This document shows positions 22,283 to 35,900 of a DNA stretch of 64,000 nt, piece by piece (positions within the stretch are counted from its first letter, which is position 1; each line of letters begins with the position of its first letter). Both the position numbers and the translations under genes were made by a program. The stretch comes from Asterias rubens. Lineage: Eukaryota > Echinodermata > Asteroidea > Forcipulatida > Asteriidae. The notes beneath the pieces are model-generated. The model was not told where the DNA came from, ran no database searches, and worked only from the letters and a program-made list of their open reading frames with translations. The stretch is from the NCBI RefSeq assembly GCF_902459465.1, contig NC_047070.1, forward strand, positions 10,646,001 through 10,710,000, given 5' to 3'.

Positions 22283-23285
22283 CTTTTTTTATCCAAAGTT
22301 AAGATCTGCTTGCAAATTTAAAACTACTACCTTTGGTGTTATTAATGCCAGAAAAAAAAAACACTCTTATTATTAACACATCTATGTAGCTCTGTGTGGG
22401 TCCACCACAGAGCTATAATTCTTTTGCATAGCTCTATGGGGTCCAGCAGTGTGTACTCTCACTGGATCATTTTACACTCTGAATAGCATCTTGGTATCCC
22501 GATACCTTCCTGTTTTTCTTTTACAGTGGGGTGCTATCATTGGTGTTTACCTTAGATACCATGTAACCATAAACCCAAAGTGGTCATATATAGTAAAAGC
22601 CACTTAAATATAACCCTTTGATGGAACCAGTACATTATTTCATTGAGCTGATCTTTGCTCTACGATGAGCCGATTAAGCTGAACAATTTGGGGTAACAAG
22701 CTTCTGCTGAGCATAAATTAGCAGTAAACCTAAGTGTCAGATGGTGTATGACATACTTTGGTTGGTAACCGTAGAGCTTATGTTCTATGTTGGTAACCTA
22801 TCTGGTAAAAAAAACAAATAATTTGTTTTCTTCCTTTTTAGTTCTTAATTGTTGTGCTTGTTAGCACACTTTGATTAACAGGGTCAAGGCCCATCTGCCT
22901 GTGGTCAATGATCAAAATGGAAGTTTGAATGTCAAATAATCATTTCTGCAGATGATTCTGCTGTTTGGCATCATTTATTTCTCAGTTGCAGCTGATTGAA
23001 ATTGGCCCAGATTTGAAAAAAAGGTGAAAGGTTTACATCTTATAGTTTTCTGAAAGCTATTGACCCCCCACGAGGTCATCACCCAGGATTTCTTGTTTGT
23101 GCTATGGCAGTCATGCTGACAACATTGTGGTCATGTTCCCAGTACCCAAACATCAGTATTTCATGGACAAAAAGGAACCAGACCATTCCTTTCAGCCTCG
23201 ATTTGGTTACATTACTTTGAAATGTGGAAAAACTTAATGGCCATACGAAAACAACAGTAATTTCTTTCCTTTATGACTATTGGGG

Positions 23286-23345
23286 AAAAATTTACTGGAG
23301 TGGGATTCGAACCATCGACCTCCGGATTAACATGCCGCGCCGGCG
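23286..23345 (-). repeat. tRNA-like SINE fragment
   Basis: Minus-strand text contains GGTCGATGGTTCGAATCCCA, a typical B-box and T-arm, but no full cloverleaf was found. Confidence 0.45.
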
Positions 23346-23831
23346 CCCCCTCTATAATCATTACAGTGCCCATCGCGAGAGGTAAATAACGGTCGTTGAC
23401 GCGATATTTGACACATACCGAACGTCAATCCAGACTGGTTCCCATCACAGATTTAATTCCTCCTGCAAGAAATGTAGATTTTTATTTGTGGCGATTGCAA
23501 TTTTTAATTTTTTATTATTAATTAGCTTCAACTTTTTTATCCGGGCTCGTTACTGCACTGCAATTTCCTCCATGCTGCAATTTGCAACGTTGTGCAACGT
23601 GCATGCTTGTGACGGTCATGTGACGGTCATGCACGAGGGTTTACCGGCCGCCAATTCAGACTCTTCAGTCCAGTCGTCTCGAAAACACATGTAAAAGAGG
23701 GCGCCCTGTTATTTATTACCCGGTGAAGTACAGCTTGCAGGCAAAAATGCAGACCAACACAAAATAAACACTACCAGTTTTTCCACAATTTGTGCTTTCA
23801 ACAGCTAACTGATCCAATTCTTTATTAGCAG
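23345..23831 (+). promoter_or_regulatory. Probable IDE promoter and 5' UTR region
   Basis: The 490 bases before the IDE start are enriched in CpG (CGCGAG, GACGCG, GGCCGCC) compared with surrounding AT-rich repeats. A short upstream frame, MQTNTK then stop, sits at 23747-23767 and would precede the IDE start if it is transcribed. No TATA box or start site can be fixed. Confidence 0.35.
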
Positions 23832-23902
23832 ATGCTTCGTCTTCAAGCCCTTCGTCGTGTATTGAATCAACCCTGTGGTGGAAAAATTCAGCTTGATCAC
23901 AG
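23832..23902 (+). CDS. IDE: IDE exon 1 (mitochondrial-type leader)
   Basis: It encodes residues 1-24, starting [17 protein letters not shown], basic and free of acidic residues until D22. The donor is CACAG|GTAACT. The start context is weak (C at -3, C at +4), which would favour leaky scanning to Met39 in exon 2. This exon is inferred from phase, donor and leader character rather than from conservation. Confidence 0.75.
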
Positions 23903-26900
23903 GTAACTATTGAATCATAAACAAATCACGGAGGAGAAGAAAAGACGCCCCAAAACCGGGTCGGGATAATCATAATGTGTTCATTTAAGATTCAATTAGG
24001 AAATTATAAAATGGATGGTAACTCCATTCCTCCCTAACCTAGTCATGCTAGTCCTACTTTTACCCCTAGAACTTTGAGGTTCGTTCGTTCCGCTATCGTC
24101 TCGATACAACATGTACAATAGCAGAACGAATCTCATAAAGTCATGGTAGTTCTACATACAATTACAATCATCCACTCACATACAAATTATCCAAATACAA
24201 GGTAATCTCCATCTCCTAACCCTACTCACATGAGATATGAGAGGGAAGACCAGACAACTTGTCCGTTCGGACAACTCGACGGGGACGACGGTTCAGACAA
24301 CTTGACGGTTCGGACAACTCGACGGATGATTTATTCAACCGGCAGACAACTGGACTTAGGGTCAAGACAAGTCGGATAACATTCCGTATGGCGCCACCAC
24401 TTTTTCACCAATTTTTACAAAAAAGGAGTTCCAAAGCCTCGTTGCTGCTCTCTGAAAACTTCTCTCCCCCTATCGATGATTTGTCGTTTTTTTTTTCGTG
24501 ACAGAGTTTGTATTTGGTGAAGACTGTAGGCGGCAACGTTCTGGGCTGGGGCGTATAACTGCACAAGATCACTAAAATTATGCTGGGGCATCACCTTGTA
24601 AAATAATGAAAATATTTAGGCCCAGTTGAGATTAGTCTTACTCCTGTCAAGGACCAGTTTTCTCACTTGGTGTATGCATAAAATATTAAACCGATGAAAA
24701 TCTTAGCTCAATTGGTCATCGAATTCGCAAGTGAATAATGAACCAAAAAACACCCTTGTTGCATTACTTTGTGTGCTTTCTGATGCACAATAAAAGGCTT
24801 CGGCTGCAAAGTCTTTGTTTTTTTGAGTGAGAAATTACCTCTTTCTCAAAAAACTACGTTACTTCAGAGGGAGCCGTTTCTCACAATGTTTTATACTATC
24901 AACAGCTCTCCATCGCTTGTTACCAAGTAAGTTTTTATGCTAACAATTATTTGGAGTGATTACCAATAGTGTCCACTGCCTTTAAGCAAATCCAGAGATT
25001 GCGCTCAATATATGTTTCTTAATTTGTGATTTTACAGAGTGCGGAATCAGTCTTTGTCTTCGTCTCGGTCAGCTTCCAAAATGGCCGCAGAGAGCAGCAT
25101 CGCCAAACGGGTTGACGCCATCGTCAAGTCTGCGGAGGACAAGCGTATGTATCGAGGTCTTGAATTAAACAATGGGATGACCATCTTACTCATCAGTGAT
25201 CCTACGACCGAGAAAGCAGCTGCAGCGATGGACGTCAATATAGGTAGAAATAACCCCATGAATTACTTCAGTCTTGATAAGGCCCTCTAGGGCCACTAGT
25301 GTGACTAGCGTCAAAGTCGGCCCACGACTATATATTTTATTTCTCGAGTAGATAAAGAGTACAATAATGCACATTCATAAAAGTACAATATTGTACATTC
25401 ATAAATACCCCAGACAGTTTCGCTAAATTGGTGGAGAGCACACCATGTGGGGTGTTTAAATTGCTGATAATGCCATACGTGTAGCTTGAGCTGTTTAAAA
25501 CCAGCTGGCTTCACGCATGTTGGCAGCGCAAGCTCATGTACGCCAATTTAATTACGCGGAAAGCAATTCAGTGCATATTTCTTGTTAGTAAGGCCTGTGC
25601 AAAACAAATTTGGTGACAAATGTCAAATTTATCAAAATAGTTTGCAGCAGGAAAACATTGCTAATGAGTCACATGTCATAATGGCAATTCAAGCGTGACA
25701 GTCAAATGACAAAGTCATCATGACATTGTTCTCAACCTTATGTTTGTTTTTATTATTACCATCTCAACAATGGGAGACTTTCAGGACGCTTGGTGGCAGC
25801 AGACCTACCAGGTAAAAGACATTGTTCTCGATAATGTGCGCAAGCTCAGAACTACGTAAACAAAGGTAATTTACCTGGTAAGTCTGCTGCCACCTAGCGC
25901 CTCAAAGTCTCCCATTCAATTTGATTCGACACGGAAAGAACTACTGTGTAGCAGGGCAAGTCAAACTTAGTTAAAACAATTTGGGCTACACGTCGTTCTT
26001 TTGTCGAATTGAATTGATCATTTTCTAACTTTTTGAGTTTGACATGGCAAAAGTGTAACATTTAGTGCAGGCCTAAGCACCATACTCAAATCACTCTTGT
26101 TTAAAACTTTCCAGGTTCAATGTCTGATCCATGGGAAATACCAGGCCTGGCACATTTCTTGGAGCACATGCTTTTCCTGGGAACAAAAAAGGTAAGCTTT
26201 GAATTTTAATTTGGTCGTTATAGTCTTTTTCAATTCTCAGGATGTGCTCCGATGCTGTTGACAGAATGTGCGTGCTGCCCATGACGCCATTGCTGTGTAT
26301 GGTTTTAGCTCGTTCCCGAACTATGATAATTATTGCTATTTCAGGGGAGTTTCCACTTTTCCTGAGCATACACAGACACATCAAGTCTTTGGTTTTTTGG
26401 TACCTTCATGTAAATTTGTTAATCTTTAAATCTGAACAGTAAAAAGTTGTGTTCTCCGAATGTAATTGGTTTTAGCATGCTATCAAAGTTCGTAAAACTC
26501 TAGGAAATCTGCAGTCCCTTTACATCTTGTCTCGATGAGATGAAATACCAGACTGGAATTGTAGTTGAGGGCAGTATTCGGATTAACAATTACGGTATTG
26601 CCTATGACTGTTGATAAGGGTCATATAGCCATAGCCATACATGTAGCTGCTATATCCAATATGGCTCTTTCCACTAAGACTAGGAATCTTTTAACATTTT
26701 GTCTGCTTTCGTTTCAGTACCCCTCAGAAAATGCATACTCTCAGGTGAGTAAACAGTCAGCTAATATTTGCCATTTTATTTTGCTTTTTATTTGTTAAAG
26801 ACACTGGACACTAGGCCTGGGCGAATTATTCGAATATCCTGTTAATGGCGAATAGATTTTCCTATTCGTAACCGCGAATGCCTTTTTTTTCTTAACCGGA

Positions 26901-29900
26901 TATCCGCATAGGGCGCAAATACCTATTTATAAACCGGATAGTTCTGTAATTACAAGCAAGTAACCGGATATTCTTTAATATCCGAATATCCGCGGACGTT
27001 GGGCGACAACTGATATGAATGTTTTGTCTGAATCCTTATGAAACTTCTATTAAGACAGCATAAAACAGCACAAATTAAGTATATGACATTTCCGACGAGT
27101 TTTTTTCAAAGATTGCAAAAGTTTTCCTTCACGTAGAGTCAATCACGATCAAAAGAAAAAGCAAATCGCCATCTTTAAATTAGATCCGGTCATTTTCATG
27201 AATGAACCGAGTGACAGTTGGCCAGCGGTATCCGAATAACAAAATTTCACTGTTCGCCCAGCACTACTGGACACCATTGGTAATTGTCAAAGACCAGCCT
27301 TCGCACATGCTGTATCTCAACATATGCACAAAATAACAAACCTGTGAAAATTTGAGCTAAATCGGTCGTCAGAGTTGCAAGATAACTATGAAAGAAAAAA
27401 ACACCCTTGTCACCCGAAATCAAATTTGTGGAAAATAACTTCTTTCTCGAAAACAACCTTACTTCAGAGGGAGCTATTTCTCACAATGTTTTATACTATC
27501 AACAGCTGCCCATTACTCGTTACCAAGTAAGGTTTTATGCTGATAATTATTTTGAGTAATTACCAATAGTGTCCACTGTCTTTAAATGTTTGAGAATAAC
27601 TTGTTATCCCCTCTCCCAGCAGTGTTCTCCACACACGTAAATTGGGAGGGAGGGCCGTCGCTGCTAGCATGTGGGGTTTTGGTTTTTTTGTTTTTGTTTT
27701 TTAACTTGGATACGAAGGCCGTCCGATCACCAGCTTTCTATATTCCGGCGTGCGGCGGCATGCCGATCATCCCTTTGAGGTTATTGGCGCGGCGCACAAA
27801 GCAAAATGTAAAACATTATAGTTTTGATTTAATTTTTAAAATAAGGTTGTTCAGACTGAAATGGATGTTAATCAATAGGTAGCGTCGTCGGGCCCAGGGG
27901 TTAATACACTATTTTAAGAAAATGGTTTTCTAAAGCATTTGTTAATTTCACGTCCGCTGACGTCATATCAAAATGGGCGCCATTTTGATTACGTCATATT
28001 GACGGGCGCCATTTTGATTACGTCATGCCGCCCTCCTAAAAAAAAAGTCTGTGGAGAACACTGCCCAGTATACATGGCAAAATAAAGGATGACTCAACAC
28101 GCATGTTTCACCATTCAAAATTCACAGAGATCTGTGTGGGCGGTATTTAAAACTAACTGTTATATTAGGCCTATAGTGCACGGCCAAAATCATGAGTAGA
28201 CCTACACTTTTTGTTACAAAGGCACCAAGTGCACAACAGATGAATATTTAGTAGCTCTCCGCAGATCTTGTATCCGACAAACTCAAGTACTTTTTATTCA
28301 TCATTGGCGCAGTGATTGTTAATTGGTATATATATGAATGACATTGGGATAACTGCTACATCAGTGGTTTTCAAAATATATGGGAAATTCGCGCCAGACA
28401 TTAGAATGAAAATGAAAAGAAAGTACATAAAACCAATCAACATTTTATCAATGTACTTGATCACCTTGCCAATGTTCTCTGCCTTCTCGCACCTCCTCCA
28501 TCCCACCTCTCCCCCTGCCCCTGCCTGCATCAATGTTTGTGTATCTCTAAATTGCACTGTTTTTTAAACTCTCAGTTTCTGAACCAGCATGGAGGTTTTG
28601 CGAATGCCTACACAAGCCTGGAGCACACAAACTTCTACTTTGATGTGTCGTATGATCATCTCCAAGGAGCTCTGGACAGGTATTATTTAATGAGAGTCTA
28701 TCAAAGAATATAAATGCTATTATTTGTTTTGACCCTTAAGGCCTGGTCCCACTGCAGTGATAACGAAAACGATAACGATCTTGACGCAAAGAGAACGCAC
28801 TCTATTGGTTGAATTGCTCCACGCAGAATACTCCCACGCTTATTCAACCAATCGAGGGCGTGCATTTTTAACATCGTTTTCATCATCGTGGCCTGTGTGA
28901 CCAGGCTTTTACACTGAAGTGTGTAAGCACTGTATACTCGATACTTTCTCTGAAAAATTCAACGTAGGCATATTGCTTCACAACAACTTGTGTCTGTAGA
29001 GCTAATTTTTGTCAGCTAAAAGTGGGGCGAAAAACCATCATCTTTATTCTGCTCCACCTCCCTTCAGGTTTGCCCAGTTCTTTCTCGCGCCTCTATTCAA
29101 CAAAGATTCTCAGGAGAGGGAAGTCAATGCAGTGGACTCTGAGAATGAGAAGAACCTGAAAGCAGATCTATGGAGGTTGTACCAACTGGAGAAGTCCACA
29201 GTTGACCCGGAACATCCATTTTGTAAATTCAATACAGGTGAGGCAAAATCCAATGCCTCAGGGTGTATGTATGTATCACTACATTTATGACAAACTATAA
29301 TGCACTGTATATAGGATTTGAGGCATTGCATGGTGAGGTATCAATATATATTTGGTTTGCGGTAACACCATGTGTGTATCTACTTGCCAGGTAGAGTTTG
29401 TTCTTAAAAAACTGTCTTGTTTAATTCTACTACCGTGGAGTAGATTGTTAATAAGCAGGATAGTTCTTTTCAGAACTGAGAAGTCTCCCGAACACCCGAA
29501 CAATCTACTTCGCGGTAGTAGAATAAACAAGACAGTTCTCTAAGAACAAACTCTACCTGGCAAGTAGATACACACATGGTGTTACTGCAAACCAAATATA
29601 TATATAATACACCGGTTCTTAAAGCTCCAGCCAACCAAACTCTTCCTAACTTAGGATTAATCTTAGGACTAAGGACAAGTTCAGTTCTGTATCCATAGAT
29701 GTTTTAGGACGTATTGAACCTAAGATAGGACGAATTACTCAACCTAACTCGAGATGGGATTAATCCTAGCGTTTTGTGAAACCGGCTGCCGGCCTTAATT
29801 GATATGGGTGGCATGTCTGGCAAGTGTAGACTGTGGACCAGGGCCCAATTTCATAGAGCTGCTTCAGGACAAAATGTAGCTAAGCACAACACAAGTAAAC

Positions 29901-32900
29901 CTACCTAAAGTATGTCACATGTACAATCTGTGACTGGTATCCAGGAAATTTTTGCTTAGCAGAACAATTTTTTGCACTATCTTCTGCTTAAGCAGCTCTA
30001 TGATATGTGAATGAGTTGTGCTGTGGTCTTCTTGTGTGCCACAAGGGTTTTTCTCTGGGCCTTCCAGCTTTCCTCCCAGTAGAGGGTGCAGCTCGACCAC
30101 GCTCAATTTTAGCTTCAGTAAAAAATGACTAAAAACCCGTTTCAGACAGGCGCTCCAGAGTCACGCCAAACCAAAGTCTGAATTAAGTACATTAAAAGTT
30201 TGGCACCTGAAACTAAGCTTGGGCGATATAGATTTATTTTATTCATGATATATATCCGACAATATATCGCGATAATCAATATAATCGCAATTAATCCCAG
30301 TGAAAGTTGTAGAAGAGACAGTCATAGCATAAGAGAGGTGTTTTCATTACCTATTCTTCTGGTTTTGCTCCAAACCTATGGGGTGCAAGATGTCTCGGCT
30401 AGGAAATACATCGCGATATTTTGATACTTAATCGATATCGCGATATATCGCGATATATCAAGATTTCGATTAAAACCAAATCGATCGGACATCAAAATCG
30501 TTTCCAAATTAGTATCGTGATCTTCGATAATATCGTGGTATCGCCCAAGCTTACCTGACACTGTTAGGAGCGCTAGAAGTTGAAAGATCGACTGTTGCAG
30601 TCATTCGGAATGACTCTGGAGCGCCTTGGTTTCAGACGTCGAACTTGTTATGAGCCGCGCGAATGTAAATTTGATGTTAAGTTCGCCTGTCTGAAACAAT
30701 TTTTTTATTTGGGTTGACCTAGAGTCGCTCCTGATCTATTTGGTTCGGCGTGACTCTGGTGCGCCTGTTTGAGAATAGTGTAACCTCCCAAATTGTTGTT
30801 ATTTTTTATTCTCTAACATGACTGCCCCTTGTCTAGCTTCATTTTGAAACCTGCTTTGCTCATTTTGTGTCGTTGCAGGAAACAAAGAAACACTTCTGAC
30901 TATTCCAGCAGAGAAGGACATTGATGTCAGGAAAGAGCTTCTGAACTTCCATGATACCTACTACTCATCCAACATCATGGGGCTTGCTGTGCTTGGAAGA
31001 GGTATGTTTCCAAAAACAGAACTTTCAAACTTGCATCATAATAATGATATTAATAATAGTGACTTCTTATATAGCGCTCAAATCTGTCACACAGTGGAGC
31101 TCATAGTGTTCGTACATTATCACCCCTGGTCACATTCCACTGGATTAAAAACATGGCCTCGTGCCATACGATCGACATAGCTTGCCTCGCTACGTGTACC
31201 GTGTCACACTGTGTACTACGACCATGTAGTACACGTGAGGGGCTCCCGTATGTTGCGCGCATAGTGGAACCAAGCTAGCTATGGCGTCACGTAGCAACAG
31301 CACTGGGTCGGGTGACTAGCCTCGCTGCATAGATAAACAGACGCTTCGATGTGGCGCCACACTAATCTCGCGACGCCAATGTTTATGAATGAAAGGTCAA
31401 CTGATAAACGGGTTTCCTTTTCACCCCTGTAACAAGCAATGCAATCATCTAACGTGTTGACCTAATGCATATTCAGATAAATGAGGTCACTCGCTTCAAA
31501 AAGAGCTCTTGGTGGCGCTTTTGCGATGTGCTTTGGGCAACTATCGCGGGTTCAAAGGGGGCGACTTTTGTCTATTGGGAGTTTATTTACAAACATTTTT
31601 TGATAATAAGGACAAAAACAGGGCTCAGAAATCATCTGTTTTTACATCTTTGGTAAGTTTAATCAAGATTGAGTCAACCTAAAACTACAACAATTTTCAA
31701 TAATCAATAATTTTCAATATTTCTTTGTTATGATTATGTTTGGTGTCAGATTACACATAATGAGACTTTACTGGAGCGGGTCACATTTGAGAAAATGAAA
31801 GTTATATTTTGTCTCTTTCCTTTTGGTCTAGAGTCCCTGGATGACTTGGCTGAGATGGTCGTTCCTCTGTTTTCTGAAGTGGAAAATAAGAAGGTGACTC
31901 CTCCAGAGTGGCCCCAGCATCCATTCACTGAAGATCAAATGAAGGTACAGTTAAAACTAAGGCAGTGTTCGAATTGGCAGTTACAGCTACGGCTACGGCT
32001 ACGGCTAGATTTCTGCGTCAGCATGTGTTGAGGTATAGAACGTCCTTAGCAACGCCGTCAGTAACAGCCGTAACTGTAGCTGTAGGTGCAAATTCGGATA
32101 CGGCCTTATTTACATACACAGGGCTTAACAGGTGGAAATTTGAATCGGGATAAAGAATATTAATTTTGGTTTGACCCAAATACACCAATGTGTGTTAGCA
32201 CTGTATAATTTCCAACGCTCTGTGAACAAAATATCACAGGCATATTACTCAGGTGGGATTTGAACCCACAACCTTTGCATCTAGGTCAGTGTCTTACCAA
32301 CTAGACCACCAAGATTGCCCAGTAGCTATACACAGGGTTCTCACCAAGATTTTTCAAAAAGGGGGGTGGGGGCTTACCAAGATTTTGCAAGTCTGGCCGA
32401 AGCACCCTGAATTGCAACGTGTTCATGGGAGTGTTTGTGAATGCAATGATAATGTTTTGTGTTAAAGATCACAGCGGTTTGTGATGATACAATTTGAGCA
32501 AGATATACAAATCAATATGAAAATATAAACAAACAGCAAACAAACAACGTTCAATGAATTTCCAGAACTTAGTGTAGGTGGGAGATATTCCATAATGTTA
32601 CATAATAATACCGCAGAAACAAAAAGGTTCTTATTAGCATGTATCATTTTGATCGTTCCAGGTGAAATGTAACGTAGTCCCAGTGAAAGATATCCGACAG
32701 CTCAATGTGACTTTCCCAATACCAGATCTGAGGGAACATTACCGATCCAAGGTAAGGTGGTCTAACATCCAGGTTCAAGAGTCGATCTAAAGAGTTTTTC
32801 ATTTGTTTAAAAAATTATTGAAGGCTACATACACTTCACTGATTTGGGCTATCGACCCAAATCAACTGTCACCTTGCCACATTGCCACCTACTCCTTGGG

Positions 32901-35900
32901 CTGAAACAGGGCTACCCTGTTTACAGTCCATAAGGATGTTGGCATGGGTATCATATCCACTATAGCAGCCTAGTTGACAGAGCAGAATGCACTACCTTCC
33001 CAATTTTCCTAACTTTATGGTAAAGCGCCTTGCTCAAGGGCACAAGTGTCATGACCGGGTATCCAACCCACACTCTGCTGCTGTCGACACCAGAGCTTGG
33101 GTCTGTATCAGACTGCTCGACCACGCCACGCCATGTTATGGGGAAGCTGAGAGCACTTGGCCAAGGGGAAGTGGGGTTGGTGGGGAGGGGGGGGGGGGGG
33201 GTTGGCGTGGGGCTAGGTCGCAACCATTCAAGTGTACATGTATGTACCTACAATTAAACAGGTTTTGATTGCCAACAGGCTCTTGCTCCCAGGGGAAATG
33301 TGTGTGCTTAACAGAGGTTAGCAGTTTTTTGTTTTTGAAAAACTGTTTCATGCAATGTTTTGGGGTTGGGTTTTTTAAGTTCTTTTAGGAAGAATTTGTT
33401 TAACTGATGAAAATTTCCAATTGTGCAAATATTTGTTTGTCAAGCCCTTGAACTAATCACTATCTTATTGATTGCCATGCTCTCCATTATCTGAGGTTAA
33501 TTGCACATACAAATTATGTTAAGGCTGTACTAGAATTGGTTGGCTACAGCTATGGATACGACTGTTGCTAAGGGTGTCCCTAACAACATCCTATTCTTCA
33601 TCGCATATTGACATGGCATTCGAGCTGTAGCCATAGCCGCCAATTGCTTGCAGATAGTGTATACTATCTTTAACTTCTCTTTTGAGAACTTCTGTGTGAT
33701 GGTGAATGCGCTATACTTATGGTTCATTATTATACTACAGCGTGTCGTGCCTGAGCAGTTAGGTTCATTGGACCCGATGTCGAGTGTCGGCCCTAAGAGG
33801 CCACTATTATTATTTGTATACTTATTGGGCATCTGATGCTAGCTGCAGTGTGGTAAAAGTCCATTGGCTCCTATGAAATTTGTTTCATTTATCCCAACAG
33901 CCAGCCCACTACCTAGGTCATCTCGTAGGTCACGAGGGAGAGGGTAGTCTCCTCTCAGAGCTGAAGTCCAAAGGTTGGGTTAACACGCTGTGCGGCGGGG
34001 CCAAGGATGGAGCGAAAGGTTTCATGTTCTTCATTATAAATGTTGACCTCAGCGAAGAAGGAATCGGTACGTAAAGTTATTGCTGACCTAGGTAGGGATA
34101 AGCCCAAAACAAAGGCTAGTGCCTCCATGCCCCCCTGGTCATTGCCTTGGTGCCCTTGGAATGCTTCAGTTGAATTTTACATTTCCTTGTTTTTTAGTAT
34201 CTATATGAACACAACAATGCACCTGTAAATTAAAACCTGAATAAAATATTCACAACTTCAAAATCCGTCTCGGTGTCACTGCCTGTGAGTAGCCTTCCAA
34301 CAACTCGGTTCCATACTTACCACAGCAAGGGGTTTTCTGAGAAGGTATGTGCCTGCGTATGCCATCCATGTTGGGGCAACCACACACGCTTGATGATGTC
34401 ATTCTGTGTAACCGAGTTGTTGGAAGGCTACTCACAGGCAGTGACAATGAGACGGATTTTGAATTAATGGCTTTGTCACTACCTAGACCAGCATGGAATG
34501 AGGTGCATGCTAGTCTAGTTAGAGATTTAATCAGTGAGGACAATTCCCTCTTGCAATTCCCTTTTAAGTCTGCTCTTTTTTCTTAATTTTTCATTGACGC
34601 TCTTCCTTTCTCTGCCTCAGACCACGTTGAAGAAATCGTCAGACATATGTTCCAGTATCTGAACCTCCTTCGCAAAGAAGGGCCCCAGGAGTGGGTGCAC
34701 GAGGAATGCCGGGATCTAGACGCCCTCAAGTTCCTGTTTAAAGATAAGGAGAGGGCTGCTGGTTATGTAACGCGGGTAGCCAGCATGCTTCATGTGAGTC
34801 CACTATTTAGTTTATCATGAACTATATGCCTCACGAGCATCATTTCATTTGAAGGTTTGGAGTATCGTTCCCAAATTTTCCTGGCTTAAACAAAGAACTT
34901 TGTAGTTAAGTCAGGAATAATGACAATTTTGACAGCTTGGCCAGCTGGGTACTTTGTCTTCTTCTTTTTTGTTTGTTAATATAATATATAATATATGTAT
35001 TTTTTGTAAATCAAAACTGAATTTCAATTTTTAGTTATACCTTTTGACCCACCCAGCCACAATTTGAAACTGTTAAACCATGGGTATGTTCAGACAGCAT
35101 ATTAAGTCAGACCCGAATCGGTTTAACTTGACGTGATGTTCCTAAAAAAAATTTCTCTTGCGTTCAGACAGCACTGATTTATTTGGATACAGTTAATCTT
35201 CGGCTTTAAGAGGTCAAAGCAAACGCAACCCTCGTTACTCTAACATCCGTTTTATTCACAGATGCTTGTCGTGTTCATTGTGTCCACACACACCAAAGCA
35301 GTCTAAAGATAAGCCCCCCAGATCGACGGTCTAACTTTTATGGGTTAAACCCGATTCGGTCTAAGTTTAGAACAGATCAGACACACAAAGTTGAACTCGA
35401 TCAAACAATGAGTTAAACCAACATTCATAAATACCTAAGACAGTTTCGCTATTCCTATTGGTGGAGAACGCGTCACGTGGGGTCATTTAAACCTTTGATA
35501 ATGACCAGTAAAAAGTGTTGAAACATGGGCGTGACACGCGAGCTTGCACCTGTGCTTATAAGACAGTTTCTTCATTCCTATTGCAATGGCCGGGACAGTT
35601 GTGCCACATCACAGCAATCTCCAGGAGCTGTTTACCCGAGGGGCCTTACCATTTCATAGCTGGAGGGGTGTTGTGTTGAAAGAAATCATTGAAACACTAT
35701 AATTTTTGCATTTATTTTACTTTTTGACAAAAAGTGTTGATGTTTTTTGACCGAGAAAGTATTTATGAATGGGAATCAAAGTGTGTTGAATCGGTTTTCA
35801 ACTAGTGGTTTAAACCTGTCGAGGCCTACTTCTTGATAATTTACCTCGACTTCGTCTTGGTAAAATTATCAAGAACCAGGCCTCGGCGGGTTTAAACCAC

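Larger units (their letters stand above)
15139..23831. other. Intergenic region between MARCHF5 and IDE
   Basis: No coding exon is recognised in these 8.7 kb. Besides the repeats listed separately, 16500-17150 and 22300-23280 are AT-rich with nothing I can identify. The last 500 bases before IDE are comparatively CpG-rich and probably hold its promoter. Confidence 0.6.

Noticed and set aside
25039-25290. Separate small gene starting at 25039
   Set aside because: It is IDE exon 2. The apparent start is a GTG codon, the 3' part is intron after ATAG|GTAGAA, and exon 1 at 23832 supplies a better start.
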